From Phycisphaeraceae bacterium (lineage in GTDB: Bacteria > Planctomycetota > Phycisphaerae > Phycisphaerales > Phycisphaeraceae), in assembly GCA_028277745.1 (NCBI GenBank), contig JANQFR010000026.1:1-64000 (forward strand): 64,000 nucleotides of DNA, in the 5' to 3' direction. This document shows, piece by piece, positions 8,315-16,400 of the stretch (positions are counted from its first letter, which is position 1; each line of letters begins with the position of its first letter). The notes below the pieces were generated by a model, which did not search any database, was not told the origin of the DNA, and saw only the letters and a program-made list of their open reading frames with translations. Made by a program: the position numbers and the translations under genes.

Positions 8315-10225
8315 TCATGGAGGGGTAGTGTCGTGGGATGTCCCGGCGGCCGCAAGTTGGTCGCGCAGCGCCTCGAGCCGACGGCGCAGCTCGTCGGTGA
8401 CCTGGTCGTGCGTCAAGCCGGCGTCCGGGGTCCACGGCTCGCCGAAAATCACGGTCGACCGGCTGGGATGGAGGAAGTGCCAAAGCATGTTCCGGCGGCG
8501 CGGCGTGCCGTCGATCCAGGTCGGGACGAGGGCGGCGCCGCTGCGCTGGGCGATCATCGCGATGCCCGGCTGGAACGTTCCCAACTCGCGGTGAGTGCGC
8601 TGCAGGTCGCCCTCCGGGAAGAGCCCGACGATCTGCCCGTCTTTCAAGACGCTGATGACCTTCCGCAGCTTGGCCAGGTCGCTGTTGTCGAGGTCCAGGG
8701 CGATGGGCTCGATCGCCCGCCAGAGCGGCGTCGCGACGCGGAAGAGGTACGACGTGAGCATGACCCAGCGGATCGTCCGCGGCACGGCGGCCTGCATGAG
8801 GAACGGGTCCAGCCCGGTCGTGTGGTTGGCCGCCAGGATCACCGGCCCCTCTGCCGGGACGCGGTGTTTGCCGATGACTCGCAGGCGGTGATACGAGAAC
8901 ACGAACAGCCGGCCGATGCGCCACAGGCCGTTGGTCATCCGTTTGGGCATCGGCCCGCTGCGGAGGTGACGCAGTAGGCCGACCAGACCCAGCAGCATGA
9001 TCCCCGGCCCCAGGAGATAGAGCACGTAGCGGATGTTGAGGTCGGCGTCGGGCAGTCGCCAGATCGCGTAGTAGACCGCAACGGCGCAGATGTTGTTCAC
9101 CATCGCGCTGAGCCCCATGATCCGGCCGCGGATGTAGTTGGGGGTGATAGACTGGAGCATGGTCATGACGCCGATGATGGTGATGTTGCCGAACATGCCG
9201 ATGCCCAGCGCCGCGGCGTAGGTCGCCACCATCGAGGGCACGGCGGCGAGCAGCAGGACGCACAACCCCGCCATGCCGAAAGCGGTCATGATGACCACCG
9301 TCATCTCGCGGCGGGTCCGAATCAGGGTGATGATTGCAGCCCCGATGAGCATGCCGACGCCCAGCGTGGCGCTGACCCAGGTGAAGTGCTTGAGCAGCGC
9401 GTCGCCGTTGAGGCCGTACTGCACCCTTCCGAGGCCGAGGATCGCGGTGGTGACGACGGCGGCGGACGCCCAGGTCAGGACGTTGATGACGATGAGGCTG
9501 ACCACCCGCCGGTGCCGCAGCGCGTACGTCCCCGCGTCACGCAGCGACCGCCGCTGCTGGGGCGCCGGCTCGGTCGATTCATGCGGCCTGAGGAACGCAA
9601 AGAACCAGCCCGACACAAAGTAGAATGCCGCCCCGAGCAACAGGCCGGTCCGCACGCTCGACGCCGCGGTCGGGCTGATGATCTCGCCGCCGACCACCAT
9701 GCCGATCTGCGACGCGACGACGTTGATGACGAGAATCACCGCGTTGCCGGCGGGGAGCTGGGAGCGCTCCATGAGCTGGGGGATGATGGCGTTGCGCGTC
9801 GGGTTGAAGATCGCCGCGAACCCCCCGACCGCGAACAGCGTGGCGTAAACCTTCCAATGCTCCTGCTCTGGGACCGCGGCGGGCCCGCTGGCGGCGGCGA
9901 GCATGCCGAACGCGAACATGAGGATGACGCTCCGCGACTCGTCGCAGCCGAGCATCAGCCACTTGCGGGGCAGGCGGTCGGCGAGGTATCCGCCGGGGAT
10001 GCTGAAAAAGATGTAGGAGAGGAAGAACCAGAATTGCGTGGATGCTTGGATCGAGGTGTCGTCGGCGTGCTGGGTCATGCCGCCGAGCAGGGCCAGCGCG
10101 CCCAGCATGATCATCCGGTCTCCGAACCCGCTGGCGGCGGTGCTTGTCCACATCAGCGTGAAGCTGAGGTTATGCCACAGCGGGCGGGGACGAGCAGGCG
10201 AAAGGCTGTCGGCCTGTTCAGACAT
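8315..10225 (-). CDS. MFS transporter fused to 1-acyl-glycerol-3-phosphate-type acyltransferase
   Basis: The ATG at 10225 gives 636 residues. Residues from about 20 to 420 form a 12-helix major-facilitator region with a GGYLADRLPRK loop typical of MFS loop 2-3. From about 450 a PlsC-like domain follows: the NHTTGLD motif (HX4D) is the catalytic site and FPEGDLQR the glycerol-phosphate-binding motif. This resembles LplT-Aas lysophospholipid flippase/acyltransferase proteins, but the acyl-ACP synthetase part of Aas is absent. The likely role is bringing lysophospholipid across the inner membrane and re-acylating it. It lies 41 bp upstream of the isomerase-sulfatase pair, though no functional link to those genes is obvious. 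Confidence 0.88.
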   Translation of the reverse strand: MSEQADSLSPARPRPLWHNLSFTLMWTSTAASGFGDRMIMLGALALLGGMTQHADDTSIQASTQFWFFLSYIFFSIPGGYLADRLPRKWLMLGCDESRSVILMFAFGMLAAASGPAAVPEQEHWKVYATLFAVGGFAAIFNPTRNAIIPQLMERSQLPAGNAVILVINVVASQIGMVVGGEIISPTAASSVRTGLLLGAAFYFVSGWFFAFLRPHESTEPAPQQRRSLRDAGTYALRHRRVVSLIVINVLTWASAAVVTTAILGLGRVQYGLNGDALLKHFTWVSATLGVGMLIGAAIITLIRTRREMTVVIMTAFGMAGLCVLLLAAVPSMVATYAAALGIGMFGNITIIGVMTMLQSITPNYIRGRIMGLSAMVNNICAVAVYYAIWRLPDADLNIRYVLYLLGPGIMLLGLVGLLRHLRSGPMPKRMTNGLWRIGRLFVFSYHRLRVIGKHRVPAEGPVILAANHTTGLDPFLMQAAVPRTIRWVMLTSYLFRVATPLWRAIEPIALDLDNSDLAKLRKVISVLKDGQIVGLFPEGDLQRTHRELGTFQPGIAMIAQRSGAALVPTWIDGTPRRRNMLWHFLHPSRSTVIFGEPWTPDAGLTHDQVTDELRRRLEALRDQLAAAGTSHDTTPP

Positions 10226-10319
10226 CGGGCATGAAGATATCACGGAGGCGCCCAAGCGGCTCGCCTCGGCTTCAACCCGTACGAAAGATCACCCCATGTG
10301 AGAGCGGGCGGAGCTGACC

Positions 10320-10370
10320 TAGCCGGCGGGCTACGCCCGCCTGGTCCAGGGCCGCGTAGCGGCCCGGCTA
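10320..10370. repeat. Two-hairpin REP-like palindrome, copy A
   Basis: Outer inverted repeat TAGCCG/CGGCTA encloses two adjacent hairpins. Arm 1 is GGCGGGCTACGCCCGCC (10325-10341) and arm 2 is GGGCCGCGTAGCGGCCC (10349-10365). The same layout and an identical arm 2 occur at 20927-20979. It lies between the MFS fusion and folE2 genes, both on the minus strand. It resembles REP/BIME-like elements; no associated transposase is visible. Confidence 0.75.
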
Positions 10371-10397
10371 AATCTCAAACCGCCCATCAAGATGCTT

Positions 10398-11255
10398 TCA
10401 AGCCCCGTCCCGCTTGTCCTTGATGATCTGGGCGTAGGCGTTGTGGTTGTGGATCGACTCGAAATTCTCGCTCTGCACCTCGTACCAGCAGATGCGTTCT
10501 TCATTGTTCAGCACCCGGGCCAGGTCGCGGACGATATCTTCGACGAACTTGGGGTTGTCGTACGCGGCCTCGGTCACGTGCTTCTCATCAGGCCGCTTGA
10601 GGACCGCGAAGACCTGCGTGCTGGCGCAACGCTCGACGAGGTCAAACAGGTCCTCGATCCACATGAATTTGCCGGGGGTGAAACGGACACGGACGTTCAT
10701 CTCGCACCGCTGATTGTGGGCGCCGTAAGCCGAGATTTCCTTCGAGCAGGGGCACAGACTGGTCGCGGGGACTCTCAGGCCCATGATGAAGTCGTCGTGG
10801 CTGTTGCTGGCGCACTCGAAGGTGACCTCGATGTCGAGCTTGCCGGGCTGGCCGGTCACGGGGGCTTTTTTGTCGATGAAGTAAGGGAAGTTGAGTTCGA
10901 GGTGCGCCTCCTCGGCCTCAAGGCGGTCTTTCATGTCGTGGCAGATGTCCATGACCTGGTCGGAGCGGATGGACTCGTGGTGCTCGTTGAGGACCTCGAG
11001 GAACCGCGACATGTGGGTGCCCTTCTGGTGATGGGGCAGGCCGACGTACATGTTGACCCGGGCGATGGTGTGCTGGACCCCGCCGGTGGTCGGGCATTTG
11101 AGGGTGATGGGGTAGCGGACGTTCTTGACGCCGACCTTGTCGATGGGGACGTTGCGGCGGTCCTCACTGCCCTGGACATCCGGCATGGCGGCGGCGGAAG
11201 GGGCGGGGCGGTCGACGGAGTCGGCCAGCGTGGCGGCGAAGTCAGAGGTTTTCAT
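10398..11255 (-). CDS. folE2: GTP cyclohydrolase I, type IB (FolE2)
   Basis: A 285-residue protein of normal length for FolE2, the type that converts GTP to 7,8-dihydroneopterin triphosphate in folate and queuosine precursor synthesis. Diagnostic segments are DVQ...VGVKNVRYPI near residues 26-50, HHQKGTHMSRF at 75-85, and the metal-binding TSLCPCSKEIS with C168/C170, followed by YGAHNQR. FolE2 is the metal-flexible isozyme found in many bacteria and is unrelated in sequence to FolE1. It is separated from the downstream MFS fusion gene by the palindromic repeat, so it may be monocistronic. Start ATG at 11255. Confidence 0.96.
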   Translation of the reverse strand: MKTSDFAATLADSVDRPAPSAAAMPDVQGSEDRRNVPIDKVGVKNVRYPITLKCPTTGGVQHTIARVNMYVGLPHHQKGTHMSRFLEVLNEHHESIRSDQVMDICHDMKDRLEAEEAHLELNFPYFIDKKAPVTGQPGKLDIEVTFECASNSHDDFIMGLRVPATSLCPCSKEISAYGAHNQRCEMNVRVRFTPGKFMWIEDLFDLVERCASTQVFAVLKRPDEKHVTEAAYDNPKFVEDIVRDLARVLNNEERICWYEVQSENFESIHNHNAYAQIIKDKRDGA

Positions 11256-11416
11256 GATTGAGCTCTGGGGTGGCGCGGGGTCGGGCGAGCCCGACCGAAC
11301 ATGTCATCTTAGGCAGTCGGACGGGCGATGACAAAACCCGTCATTGCCAAGCCGGGGCGGGCCGGATAGCATCGCGGCTCGCTCGGAACCCGCATTTCTG
11401 CCTCGGAGTCCTGAAT

Positions 11417-11761
11417 ATGCCCGATCCCCAGGAATCGTCGGCCGATCATCCCGCCGGCCGGGACCCCATCGACCTGCACGACCCGCGGATCATCGACAGC
11501 ATCAACCGCTACTGGAGAAGCAACCTCCGCATCATGGGGGTCCTGCTGCTGATCTGGGCCGGGGTCGGCCTGGGGTGCGGCATCCTCCTGGCCGACGTGC
11601 TCAACCACTACCGGATCGCGGGGTTTCCGCTGGGGTTCTGGTTCGCCCAGCAGGGATCGATCATCACGTTTGTCCTGATCATTTTCGTCTACGCCCTGCT
11701 GCTCAACCGCCTCGACAAGAAGCACCGCGACGAGCTGCGTCGGCTGCGGGGGACGAAATAG
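11417..11761 (+). CDS. Sodium/solute symporter small subunit (DUF4212 family)
   Basis: A 114-residue protein from the ATG at 11417. After a polar N-terminus, YWRSNLRIM leads into two membrane helices (VLLLIWAGVGLGCGILLADV and SIITFVLIIFVYALLL), separated by GFPLGFWFAQQG and ending with a LDKKHRDE cytoplasmic tail. This is the DUF4212 pattern, always found before a large SSS-family symporter. Its stop codon directly abuts the ATG of the symporter, so the two are translationally linked. The presumed role is a helper subunit for stability or transport. Confidence 0.9.
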   Translation: MPDPQESSADHPAGRDPIDLHDPRIIDSINRYWRSNLRIMGVLLLIWAGVGLGCGILLADVLNHYRIAGFPLGFWFAQQGSIITFVLIIFVYALLLNRLDKKHRDELRRLRGTK

Positions 11762-13588
11762 ATGTCGGTTCCCGCCTGGACCTACCTGTTCGTCGGCCTG
11801 AGTTTCGGCCTGTACCTGCTGATCGCCTGGCTGTGCCGGGTCCGCGACACCAAGGGGTTTTACGTCGCCGGTCGGGGCGTGCCGTCGATCGCCAACGGCA
11901 TGGCGACCGGGGCGGACTGGATGAGCGCCGCGTCGTTTATCTCCATGGCCGGCCTGATTTCGACCATGGGCTACGCCGGGGGCGTCTACCTCATGGGCTG
12001 GACCGGCGGGTACGTCCTGCTCGCCCTGCTGCTGGCGCCCTACCTGCGTAAATTCGGCCACTTCACCGTGCCCGACTTCGTCGGCGACCGCTACGCCAGC
12101 GACTTCGCCCGCCTCGTGGCCGTCCTCTGCGCGATCTTCATCAGCTTCACTTACGTCGCCGGGCAGATGCGCGGCGTCGGCGTCGTGTTCGCCCGGTTCC
12201 TCGAGGTCGACATCAATATCGGCGTGGTGATCGGCATGGCGATCGTCTTCGTCTACGCCACCCTCGGCGGGATGAAGGGCATCACCTGGACCCAGGTCGC
12301 CCAGTACTGGGTGCTGATCACCGCGTTCCTCGTGCCCGCGATCGCCATCAGCATCAAACTGACCGGACAGCCCCTCCCCCAGGTCGGCATGGGCAGCGAA
12401 CTGGCCGGCCAGGGCGTGTACCTGCTCGACAAGCTCAACCTGATCCAGCAGGACCTCGGCTTCGGCAGCTACACCGAGCCTTTCACCAGCGAAAAATGGT
12501 CGAAACTGAATGTCTTCTGCACCGCGCTGGCGCTAATGGTGGGCACCGCGGGCCTGCCGCACGTCATCGTGCGGTTCTACACGGTCAAAAACGTGCGTGC
12601 GGCGCGGTGGTCCGCCTTCTGGGCGCTGTTTTTCATCGCCCTGCTTTATCTGTCCGCCCCCGCTACTGCGACGTTCGCCCGGTACTACATGCTCCAGTCC
12701 CTCAACGGCGTGACCCAGGCCGAGCTGCCCGACTGGTTCAACAACTGGCGGAAGACCGGGCTGATCCTCTGGCTGGACAACGGCGACGGGGTGGTGCGCT
12801 ACTCGGCGGGCGACCGCAACGAGATCTTCCGACGCGGAAATATCGACGACGCGGAATACGCGGAGCTGATCGCCAATCACCAGAGATGGATCGACTCCGA
12901 CGGGGCCGCGGGCGCCGACGGGGCGGCCATTTTGCGGGCCCACGGGCTGAGCGGACCGGACCGCGACATCATCGTGCTGGCGACGCCGGAGATGGCCGAG
13001 CTTTACAACTGGATCATCGCCCTGGTCGCCGCCGGCGGGCTGGCGGCGGCGTTGTCGACCGCGTCCGGGCTGCTGCTGGTGATCTCGTCCAGCGTCGCCC
13101 ATGACCTGTATTACCGCGTCATCGACCGCGAGGCGACAGAGGCCAAACGCCTGCTGGTCGGCCGGGTGGTCATCGGGCTGGCGGTGGTGATCGCCGGCCT
13201 GTTCGGCATCTTCCCGCCGGGCTTTGTCGGGCAGGTTGTGGCGTTCGCGTTCGGGCTCGCCGCGGCGTCGTTCTTCCCCGCGATCGTGCTGGGTATCTTC
13301 TCGCGGCGGATCAGCACCTGGCCCGCGGTGATCGGCATGCTGGCCGGCATCGGATTCACGGCTTACTACATCATCGGCACGGTCTACTTCGGTATGTCCA
13401 ACTGGTGCTTTGGGATCCACGCTCAGGGTATCGGCACGGTCGGGATGGCGCTCAACTTCGCGGTCACCCTGCTGCTGACGCCGCTCTTCCCGCCGCCGTC
13501 GCAGGGCGTGCGGCAGATGGTCGAATCCATCCGCGAACCCGAGGGCGAAGGCCCCGCCGTCGAGATCGAAGCCGCCCCCGAGCACTAG
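11762..13588 (+). CDS. Sodium:solute symporter (SSS family, VC_2705-like)
   Basis: A 608-residue multi-spanning membrane protein. Family features include YVAGRGVPSIANGMATGADWMSAASF near residues 36-60 (first inverted-repeat helices with the sodium-site environment), YLRKFGHFTVPDFVGDRY and LGGMKGITWTQVAQYW. A soluble insert of roughly 100 residues rich in acidic residues lies around residues 320-415, as in the VC_2705 subfamily that pairs with DUF4212 proteins. It imports a small solute, typically a carboxylate, with sodium. The next gene downstream, uxaE, suggests a uronate as a possible substrate, but this is inference. Confidence 0.93.
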   Translation: MSVPAWTYLFVGLSFGLYLLIAWLCRVRDTKGFYVAGRGVPSIANGMATGADWMSAASFISMAGLISTMGYAGGVYLMGWTGGYVLLALLLAPYLRKFGHFTVPDFVGDRYASDFARLVAVLCAIFISFTYVAGQMRGVGVVFARFLEVDINIGVVIGMAIVFVYATLGGMKGITWTQVAQYWVLITAFLVPAIAISIKLTGQPLPQVGMGSELAGQGVYLLDKLNLIQQDLGFGSYTEPFTSEKWSKLNVFCTALALMVGTAGLPHVIVRFYTVKNVRAARWSAFWALFFIALLYLSAPATATFARYYMLQSLNGVTQAELPDWFNNWRKTGLILWLDNGDGVVRYSAGDRNEIFRRGNIDDAEYAELIANHQRWIDSDGAAGADGAAILRAHGLSGPDRDIIVLATPEMAELYNWIIALVAAGGLAAALSTASGLLLVISSSVAHDLYYRVIDREATEAKRLLVGRVVIGLAVVIAGLFGIFPPGFVGQVVAFAFGLAAASFFPAIVLGIFSRRISTWPAVIGMLAGIGFTAYYIIGTVYFGMSNWCFGIHAQGIGTVGMALNFAVTLLLTPLFPPPSQGVRQMVESIREPEGEGPAVEIEAAPEH

Positions 13589-13687
13589 GCGCCTCTCAAC
13601 CCCGGACGGGGCCCGGGGCGTCTCACAAACGGGGTCAGGCCCGCGGGTTTGGCATCTCCTGCGGATTGCGATACAACGCTCCTCATC

Positions 13688-14965
13688 ATGAGTACAACTA
13701 CCCTCCGCCCCAGCGCTCTTGGCCTCGAACCTTCCTTCGGCTTCGGCGACCGCCTCGGCAACGCCACGCCCGGCCACCTCGCGGCGCTCCGCGCCCACGG
13801 CGGCGCAATCCGCGGCATCTTCGCCCAGCAATCCATCCGTGAAATGTCCCGCACCCAGCGGACCCCCGATCAGGTCATGACCGCCGCGGTCGACGCCCTG
13901 TCCGCCGCCGGCTTCGACGACCCCTGGGGCGCGGACGCCGACCACCTCAAGACCCCCGCCGACGTCGATTACACCGCGGACGCGGGGTTCATCTTCTTCA
14001 CCATCGATCCGTCCGACCATGTCGACCAGCAGGCCGACAACTACAGCCCCGACGAAATCCAGGCCCGATACCAGCCCACCGCGTGGGCGGAGGAGTACCT
14101 GGGCAAAACCCTCGAGGTGAACGATCGGCTGTCCATCACGTTCGATGACCTGACCGTCAAACGCGCGGCGGTGAAGTACGGCCCGGCGATCGAGGAAGCC
14201 CTGAAGCTCGCCGCATACATCCATGAGGCGGCCGGGAAACGGGAGCAGGACCACGAAATCGAAATCAGCGTCGACGAGACCGAGCAGCCGACCACGCTCG
14301 CCGAGCACTACATCATCGCCGACCAGCTCATCAAGGGCGGCGTAAAGCTCGTGAGCCTCGCCCCGCGGTTCATCGGCGACCTGGAAAAAGGCGTCGACTA
14401 CAAGGGCGACCTCGGCGCCCTCGAGGCATCCCTGGCGGATCACGCCGCGATCGCCGAGCGGCTGGGGCCCTACAAGCTCAGCCTCCACTCGGGCTCGGAT
14501 AAGCTCTCGATGTACCGGCTCTTCGCCCGCGCGACCCGGGGCCGGCTGCACGTGAAGACCGCCGGCACCAGCTACCTCGAAGCCCTCCGTGCCGTCGCCC
14601 AGCTTGACGAAAAGCTGTTCCGCGAGATCATCGACTTCTCCCGCAGCCGGTACGACGAGGACAAGGCAACCTATCACGTCTCGGCCACCCTCGACTGCGC
14701 CCCGCCGCCCGGGCACATCGCCGAGACCCCGCGGCTGGTGAAGCTCTACCTCGAGAACTGGTCGGACGTGCCGGAAGGCAAGGGTTTTACCGAGCCGGGC
14801 CGGCAGGTCCTGCATTGCACCTTCGGCTCGGTGATGACGCACGAAACCTACGGCCCGGCGATCCTCGAGTTGCTCCGCAACCAACCCGACACCTATCGTG
14901 AGGTGCTGGCGGAACACTTCGGCAAGCACCTGTCGGCGCTCAACCAGGGCCTGGCGGACCTTTAA
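13688..14965 (+). CDS. uxaE: Tagaturonate epimerase (UxaE family)
   Basis: A 425-residue protein starting at the ATG at 13688. It matches the UxaE family (TM0440-like) in length and layout: an N-terminal LEPSFGFGDRLGNATPGHL segment, a central IEISVDETEQPTT segment, KLVSLAPRFIGDLEKGVDYKGD, then YKLSLHSGSDKLSMY and HVKTAGTSYLEALR. UxaE interconverts D-tagaturonate and D-fructuronate, joining galacturonate breakdown to the mannonate branch. It therefore implies use of pectin or other galacturonate-containing polysaccharide. It lies 99 bp after the sodium symporter on the same strand, making a uronate uptake-and-conversion pair plausible. Other uxa/uxu genes are not in the window. Confidence 0.85.
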   Translation: MSTTTLRPSALGLEPSFGFGDRLGNATPGHLAALRAHGGAIRGIFAQQSIREMSRTQRTPDQVMTAAVDALSAAGFDDPWGADADHLKTPADVDYTADAGFIFFTIDPSDHVDQQADNYSPDEIQARYQPTAWAEEYLGKTLEVNDRLSITFDDLTVKRAAVKYGPAIEEALKLAAYIHEAAGKREQDHEIEISVDETEQPTTLAEHYIIADQLIKGGVKLVSLAPRFIGDLEKGVDYKGDLGALEASLADHAAIAERLGPYKLSLHSGSDKLSMYRLFARATRGRLHVKTAGTSYLEALRAVAQLDEKLFREIIDFSRSRYDEDKATYHVSATLDCAPPPGHIAETPRLVKLYLENWSDVPEGKGFTEPGRQVLHCTFGSVMTHETYGPAILELLRNQPDTYREVLAEHFGKHLSALNQGLADL

Positions 14966-15010
14966 GTCGCGGGGCTCCGCCCAGAGGGGACGGTTTTTTT
15001 CAACGATCCA

Positions 15011-15029
15011 CCCCGGGCGAAGCCCGGGG
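15011..15029. repeat. Perfect hairpin followed by GGCTAAA-type tail
   Basis: An 8-bp perfect stem CCCCGGGC/GCCCGGGG with a 3-nt GAA loop, followed by CTAAAGTC. It lies in the 220-bp gap between uxaE and rpmF and resembles the hairpin at 1822-1838. It may help end uxaE transcription, but there is no T-run. Confidence 0.55.
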
Positions 15030-15065
15030 CTAAAGTCTTAATATACGGCCTCGACTTGGCTTAAC

Positions 15066-15094
15066 TTGACTTGAACGATTCCGCCGATTACATT
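15066..15094 (+). promoter_or_regulatory. Candidate sigma-70-type promoter for the rpmF-plsX-fab operon
   Basis: TTGACT (15066-15071) and TACATT (15089-15094) are separated by exactly 17 bp and lie about 90 bp upstream of the rpmF start, in the only lower-GC stretch of this gap. The hexamers match the -35 and -10 consensus at 5 of 6 and 4 of 6 positions. Assigned by inspection only. Confidence 0.5.
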
Positions 15095-15122
15095 TTGCCG
15101 TTTTGACCTACCCGGGTTGTGC

Positions 15123-15140
15123 GCTTTGCTGTCGCAAAGC
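15123..15140 (+). promoter_or_regulatory. Small hairpin in the rpmF leader
   Basis: GCTTTGC/GCAAAGC with a 4-nt loop, between the candidate promoter and the rpmF start. It would be part of the 5' untranslated leader. An autoregulatory or stability role is possible but untested; it may be chance. Confidence 0.25.
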
Positions 15141-15185
15141 TCCTGCCGGGTCGGCTATCCTCGAAACTGACAAGGGTTTGCGACC

Positions 15186-15368
15186 ATGGTTCCTCAACAA
15201 CGACAAAGCCGCACCCAAGGCCGGATGCGCCGCTCGCACGACGCGCTCACCGCCCGCCGCACGGTCCGGTGCCCCAATTGCGGCGCGCACAAGCTTCCTC
15301 ATGCGGCCTGCCGTGACTGCGGCTACGTCCGTCCCGGCCTCAAACTCGAGTTCTCCAAGGAAGACTAA
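15186..15368 (+). CDS. rpmF: 50S ribosomal protein L32
   Basis: A 60-residue basic protein with the L32 layout: an arginine-rich N-terminus (MVPQQRQSRTQGRMRRSHDA), then a zinc ribbon with two Cys pairs, RCPNCGAHKLPHAACRDCGYV. Length is normal for bacterial L32. Its stop at 15366-15368 abuts the GTG start of plsX, the common rpmF-plsX arrangement. The YceD-like gene that often precedes rpmF is not seen; the 5' side is a 220-bp non-coding stretch with a candidate promoter. Confidence 0.95.
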   Translation: MVPQQRQSRTQGRMRRSHDALTARRTVRCPNCGAHKLPHAACRDCGYVRPGLKLEFSKED

Positions 15369-16400
15369 GTGCGGATCGCCATCGACGTCATGGGTGGCGA
15401 CCACGCGCCTGATGCGATCCTCGCCGGCGCGCTGGACGCGATCGAACTGATCGGCCCCGGCGACACCCTCGTGCTCATCGGAGACGAGGACGTTATCCGT
15501 GAGGGCATCGAGGAGCGACAGCTCGAGGCCGAGCCCCGGCTCGAGGTCGTGGGCACGACCCAGGTCGTCGAGATGGCCGAGTCCCCGGTCGAGGCCATCC
15601 GCAACAAGCCCGACAGCTCCATCGTCCGCATGGGCGAACTGGGCAAAAAGCGTGCGGGCGACAAGCGGTGTGAAATCGTCATTTCCGCCGGCAACACCGG
15701 CGCCTGCGTGGCGGCCGCCCAGATGCACATGCGCCGCCTCCGCGGCGTCCACCGGCCCGGCATCGCGATCACCCTGCCGACCTTCCACGGCCCGGTCGTC
15801 CTCTGCGACGTCGGCGCCAACCCGGAGCCGCGGCCGTCGCACCTTCACCAATACGGCCACATGGCCGGCGTCTACGCCAACCGCGTGACCGGGATTACCG
15901 AACCCAAGGTCGCCGTCCTTTCCATCGGCGGCGAGGAAGGCAAGGGCAACACCCTCGTCCGCGAAACCCACAAGCTGATGAAGGCCGACGAGCGGCTCAA
16001 CTACGTCGGCTACGTGGAGGGCCGCGAGCTGTTCGTCGGCAAGGCCGATGTCGTCGTGTGCGAGGGCTTCACGGGCAACGTCGTGCTCAAGCTGGCCGAG
16101 GGGCTGTCCTCGGGGCTGTTCCGGACGATCGCGCACGAGATTTTCGAGATCGACCCCGAGCTGGCGATGAAGTTCGAGCCGGTGGTCAAGAGCATTTACA
16201 AGAAGCACGACTACCACGAATATGGCGGGGCCCCGCTGCTGGGCGCCAACGGGATCTGCATGATCTGCCACGGTTCGAGCGAAGCCCGGACGATCAAGAA
16301 CGCGGTCCGGGCCGCCATCCATTTTGCGAATCACGACGTCAACGAAGCGATCGTCGACGCCCTGGCCGAAACCCCGGCCACCGCCGAGGAATCCGCATGA
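15369..16400 (+). CDS. plsX: Phosphate acyltransferase PlsX
   Basis: A 343-residue protein with a GTG start directly after the rpmF stop. The N-terminal MRIAIDVMGGDHAP is the PlsX signature, and EIVISAGNTGACVAAAQ, LCDVGANPEPRPSHLHQYGHM and CEGFTGNVVLK follow in the family order. PlsX converts acyl-ACP to acyl-phosphate, the acyl donor for PlsY in phospholipid synthesis, and works peripherally at the cytoplasmic membrane. The last codons overlap the fabH start (ATGA, 4 bp), indicating translational coupling. Confidence 0.97.
   Translation: MRIAIDVMGGDHAPDAILAGALDAIELIGPGDTLVLIGDEDVIREGIEERQLEAEPRLEVVGTTQVVEMAESPVEAIRNKPDSSIVRMGELGKKRAGDKRCEIVISAGNTGACVAAAQMHMRRLRGVHRPGIAITLPTFHGPVVLCDVGANPEPRPSHLHQYGHMAGVYANRVTGITEPKVAVLSIGGEEGKGNTLVRETHKLMKADERLNYVGYVEGRELFVGKADVVVCEGFTGNVVLKLAEGLSSGLFRTIAHEIFEIDPELAMKFEPVVKSIYKKHDYHEYGGAPLLGANGICMICHGSSEARTIKNAVRAAIHFANHDVNEAIVDALAETPATAEESA

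Noticed and set aside
13600-13620. GC-rich palindromic run after the symporter gene
   Set aside because: Stem of only 4-5 bp with a tiny loop; too weak to call a terminator or repeat.
12533-14929. Minus-strand open frame of about 800 codons
   Set aside because: Antisense to both the sodium symporter and uxaE genes, which have convincing family matches.
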